Below, piece by piece: positions 1-5,641 of a stretch of DNA of 7,548 nucleotides (position 1 is the first letter of the stretch; each line of letters begins with the position of its first letter). This DNA comes from JARIHD01 sp035629475. GTDB lineage: Bacteria > Patescibacteriota > Saccharimonadia > Saccharimonadales > UBA4665. The notes beneath the pieces are model-generated. The model did not search any database, was not told the origin of the DNA, and worked only from the letters and a program-made list of their open reading frames with translations. The translations under genes were made by a program, and so were the position numbers. The stretch is from positions 1 through 7,548 of the forward strand of contig DASPHS010000110.1 of the NCBI GenBank assembly GCA_035629475.1, in the 5' to 3' direction.

Positions 1-332
1 CAAAACTGATGGATTGCGTAGGCCCGCCCCGCTCGGAGCGGTACCCAGGTTGCAATCAGCTCCAAGACCACTGCCGTGCTGGCTACCACAATAAAGAGCG
101 GCGGCAGGTCCAGGGTGGGGGCCAGCCACTGCACCATATAGCACAGCATGGCCAGCACGCCCACAGTCATAAGCACCGCGAACGTCTTGTAGTCTGCGTC
201 GTTTTTGGCAGCGTGGTGGCTAATAGATTGCGCCGGGTCACGTGGCTGGCGCAGCAATATATAGCCGATTGCCAGCCAGGTAGTCAGCACCGATGCCACT
301 CCTGCTAACTGAAAAAACTCATCACCGTGCAT
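1..332 (-). CDS. Partial membrane protein of unknown function (C-terminus beyond the window)
   Basis: An open frame of 110 codons runs from an ATG at 330-332 to the left edge with no stop, so the 3' part of the gene is missing. The peptide begins MHGDEFFQLAG and holds three hydrophobic segments, at about residues 9-28, 50-70 and 75-95. A charged, His/Asp/Lys-containing loop lies at residues 29-48, between the first two. It is an integral membrane protein; I do not recognise the family. The start is supported by an extended -10 box (TGATATCAT) ending 6 nt before the ATG; no ribosome binding site is visible. It follows the M23 peptidase on the same strand after a 43-nt gap, so a shared envelope role is possible but only inferred. 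Confidence 0.7.
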   Translation of the reverse strand, partial: MHGDEFFQLAGVASVLTTWLAIGYILLRQPRDPAQSISHHAAKNDADYKTFAVLMTVGVLAMLCYMVQWLAPTLDLPPLFIVVASTAVVLELIATWVPLRAGRAYAIHQF

Positions 333-338
333 TATGTC

Positions 339-347
339 ATGATATCA
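339..347 (-). promoter_or_regulatory. Extended -10 promoter element for the partial membrane protein
   Basis: The minus strand reads TGA then TATCAT, then six bases, then the ATG at 332. Transcription starting about 6-7 nt after the hexamer would begin at or next to the start codon, giving a leaderless mRNA. No good -35 is visible. The element is inferred from sequence and from the same arrangement at four other genes here. Confidence 0.5.
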
Positions 348-375
348 GCAGCCGGAGATAAGAACCACCTCGTGG

Positions 376-1341
376 CTATGGATTGCCGTCGATAAACTGC
401 CGTGGATCGGTGGCCTGTCCATTCACGCGGATTTCAAAGTGCAGGTGGACGCCGGTGGAAACACCGGTCGTGCCCTCGGTGCCCAGCACCGTATCAAGTG
501 ACACTTCCTGTCCTATGTGGGCAGCAATGGTGTGCAGGTGGGCATAGACCGAAGTAATCCCGCTGCCATGGTCGACCACGACATGATTACCCAGCCCTTT
601 ATTCGTCCAAACGACATCTATAACCCGCCCGGGCCTAAACGGCTTGATCGGCGTAACACCAGGCCGCGCACCATCACTGATATCAATGCCGGAATGTGTG
701 ACTTGGTACGGCCGGTGCGGCACGCCAAAGTACGTCGTAATCGCACCATGCATCGGCCACAGCGGACCAGCGTTGGCATCGTGCGGAGCATGGCTGGGAT
801 TGGCAATCGGCGGCAAGGTAGCCAGTGCTTCATGCAGCTCGGGTGAGTTCGGGTCGATAATCGGTACTTCCACGGCGTCTGCTGGTCGCAACAGGGCGTG
901 CACGCCAGACGATACCGACCCTCCAATGCTCGCTGGGACATACATGGTGGCAATCATACTGTCGGCAACCGTATTGCCGATCAACACCAGGCCGTTACCC
1001 ACGCCGCCCACAATATTTGCCGCCCCGGAACCTATGGCCCGCCCTACCTGTTGGAATCCATGCACCGTAGCCGAGCCAGCCGTCTGTAAGCCACCGCCAA
1101 TATCCTGCATGGCTGACGTAAAGCCCTGCTGCATTGTAGTCACCATGTTGCTCATGCCTGCCGCTACTGCATTGGCGCCGCCCATACTGAAGCTCGTGTC
1201 AGCGTCCTGGGCGCCACCTTGGGCGTTATTGGTGTTTACCGTAGAGACGATAAGGGATATGAGAAAAAATATGACAAAGATTAGTGTGCCGGCAACAAGA
1301 AATTGTAACTTGTGAATAAGTGTGTGTAGATGTTCACCCAT
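376..1341 (-). CDS. Membrane-anchored M23 family (LytM-like) peptidoglycan endopeptidase
   Basis: This 321-residue protein should cut peptide cross-links in peptidoglycan from the outer face of the membrane. Residues 13-34 form one hydrophobic segment, a signal anchor with a short N-terminal tail. Residues 40-155 are rich in Gly, Ala and Ser (repeated GG and GSG steps, amphipathic), which suggests a flexible or associating stalk. Residues 155-195 are a Pro-rich linker. The M23 domain covers about 196-318. Its zinc ligands and catalytic residues are all present: H216 and D220 in HSGID, H268 in YAHL, and H299 and H301 in HLH. The enzyme is therefore predicted to be active rather than a degenerate activator. 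It ends DPRQFIDGNP, typical of the family C-terminus. The ATG at 1341 lies about 33 nt after a TATAAT box, so unlike its neighbours it has a leader, with only a weak AGGG ribosome site. It probably serves in cell division or wall remodelling. An action on a host cell wall is possible in an episymbiont but is speculation. Confidence 0.93.
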   Translation of the reverse strand: MGEHLHTLIHKLQFLVAGTLIFVIFFLISLIVSTVNTNNAQGGAQDADTSFSMGGANAVAAGMSNMVTTMQQGFTSAMQDIGGGLQTAGSATVHGFQQVGRAIGSGAANIVGGVGNGLVLIGNTVADSMIATMYVPASIGGSVSSGVHALLRPADAVEVPIIDPNSPELHEALATLPPIANPSHAPHDANAGPLWPMHGAITTYFGVPHRPYQVTHSGIDISDGARPGVTPIKPFRPGRVIDVVWTNKGLGNHVVVDHGSGITSVYAHLHTIAAHIGQEVSLDTVLGTEGTTGVSTGVHLHFEIRVNGQATDPRQFIDGNP

Positions 1342-1373
1342 ACAGCTTGCCCTGCTGACTTCTGAAGTTACTA

Positions 1374-1379
1374 ATTATA
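1374..1379 (-). promoter_or_regulatory. Probable -10 box of the M23 peptidase gene
   Basis: A perfect TATAAT on the minus strand, 32 nt before the ATG at 1341. No convincing -35 lies 16-18 bp upstream, so strength is uncertain. The stretch between this box and the upstream RNA terminator (about 1380-1444) is A/T-rich and holds no gene. Confidence 0.4.
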
Positions 1380-1444
1380 CACTAAAATTGCAAATAACAC
1401 CCGTATAAAGTGTAAATATAATAATTGCTGTTGTGTCGGCCAAT

Positions 1445-1475
1445 AAAAAAAGCCGACCGTAGCGATATTGTCGAC
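1445..1475 (-). terminator. Intrinsic terminator of the small RNA
   Basis: On the minus strand GTCGAC (1475-1470) pairs with GTCGGC (1457-1452) through a 12-nt loop, with one U-G wobble, and is followed by seven Ts (1451-1445). Read on the plus strand the wobble becomes a C-A mismatch and the T-run is weaker, so the minus orientation is favoured. Confidence 0.65.
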
Positions 1476-1611
1476 TTTTACTTATCTGGAGGCTGTGCTG
1501 AGCTGCCCTGGGAATCGAAACCCCCGATCTTTCTTAGCGCGTCAATGCTCCAGATATGCTAGTTGATAGATACTCAACTACTTGGTGCAGAGCACTGATG
1601 CCGCCTATATT
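1445..1611 (-). ncRNA. Probable structured small RNA of unknown family, with tRNA-like T-arm motif
   Basis: This gene-free stretch behaves like an independent RNA gene of about 165 nt. A promoter lies just upstream (-35 at 1641-1646, -10 at 1618-1623) and an intrinsic terminator closes it at 1445-1475. It contains a perfect 7-bp, 7-nt-loop hairpin (1560-1580). A perfect 9-bp long-range pairing joins TATCTGGAG (minus, 1556-1548) to CTCCAGATA (minus, 1491-1483). A GTGCT/AGCAC pairing joins 1595-1591 to 1499-1495. These last two pairings cross each other, which would make a pseudoknot. Bases 1526-1510 read like a tRNA T-arm (GGGGG, TTTCGAT, TCCC). However, no complete D-arm, anticodon stem or acceptor stem can be built at normal spacing, so it is not an ordinary tRNA. 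I see no match to tmRNA, SRP RNA or RNase P that I can defend. A decayed tRNA or a riboregulator are alternatives. Confidence 0.5.
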
Positions 1612-1617
1612 GTTACT

Positions 1618-1646
1618 ATCATACAATTAATGAGTACTTTTAGCAA
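1618..1646 (-). promoter_or_regulatory. Promoter for the small RNA
   Basis: TTGCTA (minus, 1646-1641) and TATGAT (1623-1618) are separated by exactly 17 bp, with 4/6 and 5/6 matches to the housekeeping consensus. The predicted start is near 1611. It lies between the stop codon of the 61-aa gene and the structured region, so it cannot serve a protein gene downstream without crossing the terminator. Confidence 0.5.
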
Positions 1647-1664
1647 GATGGGCTGTCCCGCCCG

Positions 1665-1850
1665 CTACCTTTTGCGCTTCGTGAAGAGGTGATAGATAAA
1701 CTGGAAACCAAACAGCAAGGTGACGGCTATGCCGATGAGCATCACCAATCCTGCGGCCATATTGGCACCCTCGCCGGTTGCGTATGACCATACCGTGCCC
1801 GCCCCTGTTATGCACAGGCCGATTAGTGTACCGAGTAGGGATTTGTTCAT
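1665..1850 (-). CDS. Small two-helix membrane protein of unknown function (61 aa)
   Basis: The peptide starts MNKSLLGTLIG and has hydrophobic segments at about residues 5-24 and 29-54, joined by a short loop (ATGEGAN) and ended by the basic tail KRKR. This hairpin should have both ends in the cytoplasm. The family is not recognised. The ATG at 1850 is preferred because an extended -10 (TGGTATAAT) ends 7 nt before it. The gene starts 26 nt after the kinase stop codon, so it could be read through from the kinase or made alone from its own promoter. A partner role for the kinase is conceivable but nothing in the sequence proves it. A second frame over the same bases (1627-1815) lacks helix pattern and promoter. 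Confidence 0.72.
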   Translation of the reverse strand: MNKSLLGTLIGLCITGAGTVWSYATGEGANMAAGLVMLIGIAVTLLFGFQFIYHLFTKRKR

Positions 1851-1857
1851 GGCTTTA

Positions 1858-1866
1858 ATTATACCA
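1858..1866 (-). promoter_or_regulatory. Extended -10 promoter element for the 61-aa membrane protein
   Basis: TGG then a perfect TATAAT on the minus strand, followed by seven bases and the ATG at 1850. This spacing predicts a transcript that begins at the start codon. It lies in the 26-nt gap after the kinase gene, suggesting independent expression of the small gene. Confidence 0.6.
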
Positions 1867-1876
1867 AAAGGGCTTG

Positions 1877-4345
1877 CTATGCGCGGTCCTTCTGCAACCG
1901 TACAGTAAAGGTCGTCCCCTTACCGACCTCCGACTCTACTGCAATAGAGCCACCGTGCATATCAATCACCCGCTTAACCCAGTACAGACCAAGTCCCGAG
2001 CCGCCGACACTTGCCGACAGCGGGTTGTCTATCCGTGAAAATTTGGTGAATAGTTTATCCATATCCTCTTTAGCAATGCCAGTACCCTCATCCTTAACCG
2101 CTATGCGCACCGCATCCTTGCTCTGGGTTACGAGCACCTCTACATTTTTCTCGGGATAGGTGTACTTATGGGCATTATCGACAAGGTTTTCCAATGCCAT
2201 CCTGAGCAGGGTACTGTCGGCGGCAACATTGACCGGTCCATCCGGATGCTCATACCAAAGCCCCTGCCCACTGTCCTTAAAGTTCGAAGCCTGCTCATCC
2301 AGTACTGCCTGCAGCAGCGGGATAATGTCCACCCTTTCAAGATTCAGGTTAATCTTGCCGGAGTCCACACCCGCTACCTTCAACAGATCATTCACTACTT
2401 TGAGCTGCCGCTCGTTACTCTCGTAAGCCGTCTGTACAAACTGGCGCTGCTTATCGTTAAGCTCCCCTACATACCCCTGCAGCAGCATGCCAATATATTG
2501 CTTAACACCGGTAGCGGGCGTACGCAGCTGGTGTGAAGCAAGAGAAATGAATTCATCTTTGGCCTGATTAATGGCAAGTAGTTCTGCCCGCTCCCGTTCC
2601 AGAACGGTGGTCGTCCGCTCCAGCTCTATCTTGCGGCGGGTTGCGCGGCGCAAGTCATTAATGTCAGTACTGGTGCCGAACCAATGGGTAATAGTACCCT
2701 TATCATCTTTAATAGGTATAGCCCGCGATAGGAACCACCGGTAGGTGCCGTCTTTTGCCAGTAGAGGGAACGTATCCTCCCACACCTCGCCCGCTTGCAG
2801 CTTTTGTGCGAACTTCTTGGTTACTCTGTCCTTATGTGCCGGATGGTATAAGGCCTCCAGCCCCCTGGACTGCATATCTTTGAAGGTCGTTCCGGTATAG
2901 TCGTACCAGCGCTGGTTACACCAGAGCACCCTGCCCTTCGGATTGGTCGTCCACACTAATTGGGAAATGTTGTTGGCGACCATTCGGAAACGCCGCTCGC
3001 TGTCCTCGGCGGCCTGCTGGGCGATCCTAATCTCGTGGACATCAGTGTACGTTCCGTAATAACCGATAAATGTCCCCTCCGGGGTAAACCGTGGAGCGCC
3101 CACGGCAAGCATCCAGCGGTACGCGCCGTCAGCCCGCCGAAACCGGTACTGTCGGCTTATGGGAAGCTGTTCGGCAAACGCATGCTTGAAATCACGCTCA
3201 AACAGCGGCGCATCTTCTGGATGGAGCACACTCAACCAGCCAAAGCCCATCATTTCTTCCAGTTTCTTACCAGTGAACATCAGCCAGGGCCGGTTAAAGT
3301 ACACTGCCCTGCCTGTTTCATCGGCCATCGCCAGATACATCGGAGCCGTATCGGCCAGGTTGCGGAACCGCTCTTCACTTTCCCGCAGTTCAGCTTCGGC
3401 TTTTTTACTTTCCGTAATGTCCCGAGTAACCGTGATTGCCAGAATCTGCTTACCATTCTGGTCGATAACCGGACTGCCGCTAAAACTAAAATCCCATTCC
3501 TGGCCCGTATCCAGGCGTTTGCCCTTCACTTCCATGCTGGAAAATGCATCGCCCCTGAGTGCGCGCGATATGGGCCAGCTATCAACCGGGAGCAGGCTGC
3601 CGTCGGGGCGCGACAATTGGTATATTTTGGCAAACGAGTCAATATCCTGCTTCATAGCCTCAGAACTTGGGTAGCCATTCATCCGTGCCAGTGCCTCGTT
3701 CAGCAAGACCAGATTTCCCTGCATATCGAACACGCCGATGCCGTCTATAACCGATTGGAACACAGCCTCCAGCTCAGCCTGGCGCTCCTCGAGGTGACGC
3801 TTACCAATAACTTCCTCAGTCGTTTCGGTGACTGCACAAAATAAACCGGCAATGGCACCGGTTTCGTCACGAATAGCACTATATGAAAACGTAAAATACG
3901 TTTCTTCCTTATAGCCGTGGCGATTCATATACAACCGCAGGTCTTTCATATACACCGGGCGGCCGGTTGCAAATACTTGCTCGGCGAGCGGACCTATGAC
4001 ATCCCATATCTCGCTCCATACCCCTGAAGCTGGCCTACCCAAGGCGTCCTTATGCTTTTCGCCGAGGATAACGGCGTACGGGTCGTTATATACATTGATT
4101 AGTTCGTCTTTGCCCCACCATATAAACATAGGGAACGACGAGTTAAGGACCATACTCACCGCGATACGCAGACTTTGCGGCCACTGTTCCGGCACACCTA
4201 ACGATGTCCGTGACCAGTCATGCGCCCGCACTGCCGCACCCATATCGCCGCCGCCGCTCAAAAATTCATACTCCTTGGTGGCAGAATGCCCCTGGGGAGC
4301 TTTGTGGTGGCTATCTGTACGTTTTGGATGGGTCTGGGCGGCCAT
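1877..4345 (-). CDS. Multi-PAS cytosolic sensor histidine kinase
   Basis: This 822-residue kinase senses an intracellular signal, autophosphorylates on histidine and passes phosphate to a response regulator. Residues 44-178 are a PAS-like domain of the type that begins DWSRTSLGVPEQWPQSLR and contains FPMFIWWG and EETYFTFSYS. Three PAS/PAC units follow at about 187-312, 322-440 and 448-566. The last two end in typical PAC signatures (GYYGTYTDVHE, HWFGTSTDIND). A helical linker with coiled-coil character lies at 566-597. The kinase core has the H-box SHQLRTP with H605, the N-box LENLVDNAHKY (N720, N724), G1 DEGTGI (752-757), an F-box around FTKFSR (766-771) and G2 GGSGLGL (781-787). All catalytic motifs are intact. 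No membrane segment is visible, so the sensor is soluble and may bind a cofactor in a PAS pocket. No response regulator lies in the window, making it an orphan here. The N-terminal module is common in proteobacterial and other soil kinases, so acquisition by transfer is plausible. Confidence 0.95.
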   Translation of the reverse strand: MAAQTHPKRTDSHHKAPQGHSATKEYEFLSGGGDMGAAVRAHDWSRTSLGVPEQWPQSLRIAVSMVLNSSFPMFIWWGKDELINVYNDPYAVILGEKHKDALGRPASGVWSEIWDVIGPLAEQVFATGRPVYMKDLRLYMNRHGYKEETYFTFSYSAIRDETGAIAGLFCAVTETTEEVIGKRHLEERQAELEAVFQSVIDGIGVFDMQGNLVLLNEALARMNGYPSSEAMKQDIDSFAKIYQLSRPDGSLLPVDSWPISRALRGDAFSSMEVKGKRLDTGQEWDFSFSGSPVIDQNGKQILAITVTRDITESKKAEAELRESEERFRNLADTAPMYLAMADETGRAVYFNRPWLMFTGKKLEEMMGFGWLSVLHPEDAPLFERDFKHAFAEQLPISRQYRFRRADGAYRWMLAVGAPRFTPEGTFIGYYGTYTDVHEIRIAQQAAEDSERRFRMVANNISQLVWTTNPKGRVLWCNQRWYDYTGTTFKDMQSRGLEALYHPAHKDRVTKKFAQKLQAGEVWEDTFPLLAKDGTYRWFLSRAIPIKDDKGTITHWFGTSTDINDLRRATRRKIELERTTTVLERERAELLAINQAKDEFISLASHQLRTPATGVKQYIGMLLQGYVGELNDKQRQFVQTAYESNERQLKVVNDLLKVAGVDSGKINLNLERVDIIPLLQAVLDEQASNFKDSGQGLWYEHPDGPVNVAADSTLLRMALENLVDNAHKYTYPEKNVEVLVTQSKDAVRIAVKDEGTGIAKEDMDKLFTKFSRIDNPLSASVGGSGLGLYWVKRVIDMHGGSIAVESEVGKGTTFTVRLQKDRA

Positions 4346-4353
4346 ACTTTACA

Positions 4354-4359
4354 AGTGTA
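4354..4359 (-). promoter_or_regulatory. Possible -10 box of the kinase gene
   Basis: TACACT on the minus strand ends 8 nt before the ATG at 4345, the same position as the clearer boxes of other genes here, but it lacks the TGN extension and matches consensus at only 4 of 6 positions. A GGAG (4363-4360) lies 14 nt before the ATG, too far for a normal ribosome site. Confidence 0.3.
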
Positions 4360-4369
4360 CTCCAAAGGC

Positions 4370-4401
4370 ATTGAGCAATAATGTGAATAATATTGCTCAA
4401 T
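4370..4401. promoter_or_regulatory. Perfect 11-bp inverted repeat upstream of the kinase: candidate operator
   Basis: ATTGAGCAATA (4370-4380) and its exact complement TATTGCTCAAT (4391-4401) flank a 10-nt A/T-rich spacer. Neither side is followed by a T-run, so it is not an intrinsic terminator. It lies about 10 bp upstream of the possible -10 box, where a repressor or activator would act. The whole 32-bp element fits a dimeric regulator site. A structured 5' leader would be the alternative if transcription starts further upstream. Confidence 0.45.
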
Positions 4402-4500
4402 AACGCATAAATCGCCAGGACAATACACGTAGATCTACCAAACATTGCCTCAGCTGTTCATACGGCTCGAACAATACAGGCGTAAACCCGCACCCCTCAC

Positions 4501-4600
4501 TTTTGCGCTGCAAAAGATCTGAGTTCTCGTCCCAGTGTTCGCCTGGCCAAAGAAAATGCCCCAAGCCTAGACGGCATGGGGGATTTTCTTTGGAGGTCCA
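4501..4600. repeat. Dispersed repeat module, copy A
   Basis: The order is a small hairpin TTTTGC-GCT-GCAAAA (4501-4515) and a core containing AAAAGATCTG and TTCTCGTCC (4511-4532). A 9-nt spacer follows, then a long hairpin (4542-4596), then a tRNA-3'-end-like tail. The core matches copy B (5558-5579) at 21 of 22 positions. The minus-strand tail GTGGACCTCCAAAG differs from the 3' end of the tRNA-Lys gene by one missing base and one substitution. Only the order and flanks are conserved; the inner part of the long hairpin differs between copies. No coding capacity. Confidence 0.75.
4542..4596. terminator. Bidirectional intrinsic terminator within repeat copy A
   Basis: CCAAAGAAAAT followed by C-rich sequence (4547-4562) pairs with G-rich sequence followed by ATTTTCTTTGG (4578-4593), 16 bp with one mismatch. 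CCT/AGG pairs below it across a GG bulge. A-rich left and T-rich right arms make it work on either strand. On the minus strand it is the first strong terminator downstream of the HD gene, about 145 nt after the stop. Confidence 0.6.
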
Positions 4601-4741
4601 CCGAGGAAGTAAGTTATATACTTTAGCCGACGAGCTGATTTGTTGGAGGTTATTACTAGATACCAGGTTTGTACAATATAAGCTCGAAAAGCGACGTAAG
4701 AAGGAGCTATATTCCCTGTAAGATTTATTATCTATAACGCA

Positions 4742-5389
4742 TTAAAACAGATGCTTAGCGACAAGCTCCGTTAACTCCTGCCGAACAGAAATTAGCTCAG
4801 GGAAGTCGGGAAACTGCTTCTTAAATCGTTTTATATGGGGTGAAAAATCTTCAACAAGACGGTCGGCAGTAGTATACGATTGAATAGTCTGACCTTTGTC
4901 TCCAAAATGTACTAAAATCGGCATCCATTTGTCTACGATACGCACGAAACGAGCCTCTTTAATTACCTGAGCCTCGTACTGCTCAATAATATTCACGATG
5001 CCGGGCATAGCAGCAAAGTCTTTCTTAAAGCGCTCCAACCCCTCCGCCTCCCTTGCTGCTTTCTCTTTTAAACCCTTGTCGGTGATATTGTGTGTCGCAG
5101 TATCGCCCACATAAGCCTCTATAGCATCATGTACGGAAGCAAAACGGCTTATCAGGTTTGCATCAAGGTTGGGATAATACATCTCAGCAATTCCCGGCGC
5201 AACAACTGCAAGCATGTTTGAGTGTTCGGCTACATTTTCCGGTCTCCCTGTTATGTGGTTCACTAGGGTTCGATTCTCAAGAGCTAATCTTGAGGAAAGT
5301 GCTGCTAGTTGAAGAGCTGCATATGCAATGTCGGACATTCCTGGCAATCGAGCAGGAGGCTGAAACGTACTGGCTGATATATCACTCAT
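4742..5389 (-). CDS. HD-domain hydrolase, 5'-deoxynucleotidase (YfbR/HDDC2)-like
   Basis: This 215-residue soluble protein belongs to the HD metal-dependent phosphohydrolases. Members close to YfbR remove phosphate from deoxyribonucleoside 5'-monophosphates. The key residues are in order: RPENVAEHS with H56, the HD pair H87-D88 in SVHDAIEAYVGD (E91 and D96 also present), and D153-K154 in RIVDKW. Size agrees with the family (about 190-220 residues). The ~17 residues before the domain (rich in Ser, Pro, Thr) are not conserved in my reading. A second Met at residue 18 repeats the MSDI start, so a shorter product cannot be excluded. The ATG at 5389 is favoured because an extended -10 (TGGTATGAT) ends 6 nt before it. 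Role in nucleotide salvage is inferred; the exact substrate cannot be read from sequence. No operon partner: terminators lie on both sides. Confidence 0.87.
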   Translation of the reverse strand: MSDISASTFQPPARLPGMSDIAYAALQLAALSSRLALENRTLVNHITGRPENVAEHSNMLAVVAPGIAEMYYPNLDANLISRFASVHDAIEAYVGDTATHNITDKGLKEKAAREAEGLERFKKDFAAMPGIVNIIEQYEAQVIKEARFVRIVDKWMPILVHFGDKGQTIQSYTTADRLVEDFSPHIKRFKKQFPDFPELISVRQELTELVAKHLF

Positions 5390-5395
5390 TGATAA

Positions 5396-5404
5396 ATCAT
5401 ACCA
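5396..5404 (-). promoter_or_regulatory. Extended -10 promoter element for the HD protein gene
   Basis: TGG then TATGAT on the minus strand, six bases, then the ATG at 5389. The TGG is part of the conserved CTTTGG end of repeat copy C, so this module's flank appears to supply half of the promoter. Confidence 0.6.
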
Positions 5405-5468
5405 AAGAAAAAGACTCCTCCGATGGAGAAGTCTTCATACTGCTTATGCTTGGAGGGCCCACTGGGAT
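5402..5468. repeat. Degenerate duplicate of the tRNA-Lys 3' end plus terminator (copy C)
   Basis: Bases 5402-5415 (CCAAAGAAAAAGAC) equal 5593-5606. Bases 5450-5467 (TTGGAGGGCCCACTGGGA) equal 5635-5652, which is the 3' end of the tRNA-Lys gene with its T-stem strand, acceptor strand, discriminator and CCA. The middle differs. The copy therefore ends in a tRNA remnant that stops after the T-stem; the bases beyond (TCGCTTCAC) are not tRNA. It could be a tandem duplication scar or an att-like footprint. Confidence 0.7.
5404..5435 (-). terminator. Intrinsic terminator upstream of the HD gene
   Basis: On the minus strand AAGACT and CTCC pair with GGAG and AGTCTT (5435-5411, one T-G mismatch, ATC loop). 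The run TTTTTCTTT follows. It would stop transcripts coming from the tRNA or repeat region just before the HD gene promoter. Confidence 0.55.
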
Positions 5469-5547
5469 CGCTTCACTTTGTTTCGCTCCTTCACTGCGGC
5501 GTGCTCGCTGCAAGCAGCTGTGCGCGTCCTCGCTTCACCGAACCCCC

Positions 5548-5641
5548 TTTTGTTGCACAAAAGATCTGGGTTCTCGTCCGTCAGGGTCGCCTCCAAAGAA
5601 AAAGACCATATCGTTTCAGATATGGTCTTTTTCTTTGGAGG
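5548..5641. repeat. Dispersed repeat module, copy B, joined to the tRNA-Lys gene
   Basis: Same order as copy A: small hairpin TTTTGT-TGC-ACAAAA (5548-5562), core (5558-5579), 10-nt spacer, long hairpin (5590-5641), then the real tRNA 3' end. Relative to copy A the last pair of the small hairpin is T-A instead of C-G, a compensatory change that keeps the stem. This supports selection on the folded form or spread of a folded element. Confidence 0.75.
5590..5641. terminator. Perfect 23-bp hairpin: bidirectional terminator of tRNA-Lys
   Basis: Arms 5590-5612 and 5619-5641 are exact complements around a 6-nt loop (GTTTCA). Each arm has an A-rich outer part and a GACCATATC core, so T-rich tails form on both strands. 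On the minus strand it directly terminates the tRNA-Lys transcript. Unusually the stem includes the encoded TCCA and two acceptor-stem bases of the tRNA. Confidence 0.8.

Larger units (their letters stand above)
4346..4741. other. Intergenic region without a convincing gene, rich in inverted repeats
   Basis: Besides the operator-like palindrome and the repeat module at 4501-4600, this stretch holds a 10-bp palindrome GTAGATCTAC at 4429-4438. A symmetric hairpin at 4447-4481 pairs GCCT with AGGC and TGTTC with GAACA around a 4x4 internal loop. An imperfect stem at 4675-4713 pairs AATATA-GCTC with GAGCTATATT, with one bulged A. The only open frame of note (plus strand, 4503-4721) runs through the repeat module, has no promoter or ribosome site, and looks non-coding. 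Confidence 0.55.
5390..5635. other. Gene-free repeat region between the HD gene and tRNA-Lys
   Basis: This 246-bp stretch is filled by copy C, a middle segment (5469-5547) and copy B. The middle segment repeats TCGCTTCAC at 5468-5476 and 5530-5538, with a related TCGCTCCTTCAC at 5483-5494. It also has a self-complementary GCTGCAAGCAGC at 5507-5518. Several open frames cross it on both strands, but they run into the tRNA gene and read like spurious translations. I see no gene. Confidence 0.55.

Noticed and set aside
363..377. Hairpin AACCAC-CTC-GTGGCT at the end of the M23 gene as a terminator
   Set aside because: The stem is six pairs with a wobble, overlaps the stop codon, and is followed by a weak TTCTT instead of a T-run.
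644..1315. Plus-strand open frame of 223 residues over the M23 gene
   Set aside because: It is antisense to an M23 gene with all catalytic residues; its Cys/Pro-rich sequence has no domain and it has no promoter or ribosome site.
1388..1393. TTGCAA as a -35 box for the M23 gene
   Set aside because: It lies only 8 bp from the TATAAT box, far from the required 16-18 bp.
2960..3844. Plus-strand open frame of 294 residues over the kinase gene
   Set aside because: It mirrors the PAS-coding region of a clearly real kinase; the translation shows no motif and no initiation signal.
4590..4610. A second tRNA gene at copy A
   Set aside because: Only a short 3'-end-like tail is present, with a missing base; no D-arm, anticodon arm or T-arm can be found next to it.
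4503..4721. Plus-strand 72-residue open frame in the gap beside the kinase
   Set aside because: Its first half is the repeat module and hairpin, it has no promoter or ribosome site, and the peptide is low-quality (Arg/Lys/Ser-rich without pattern).
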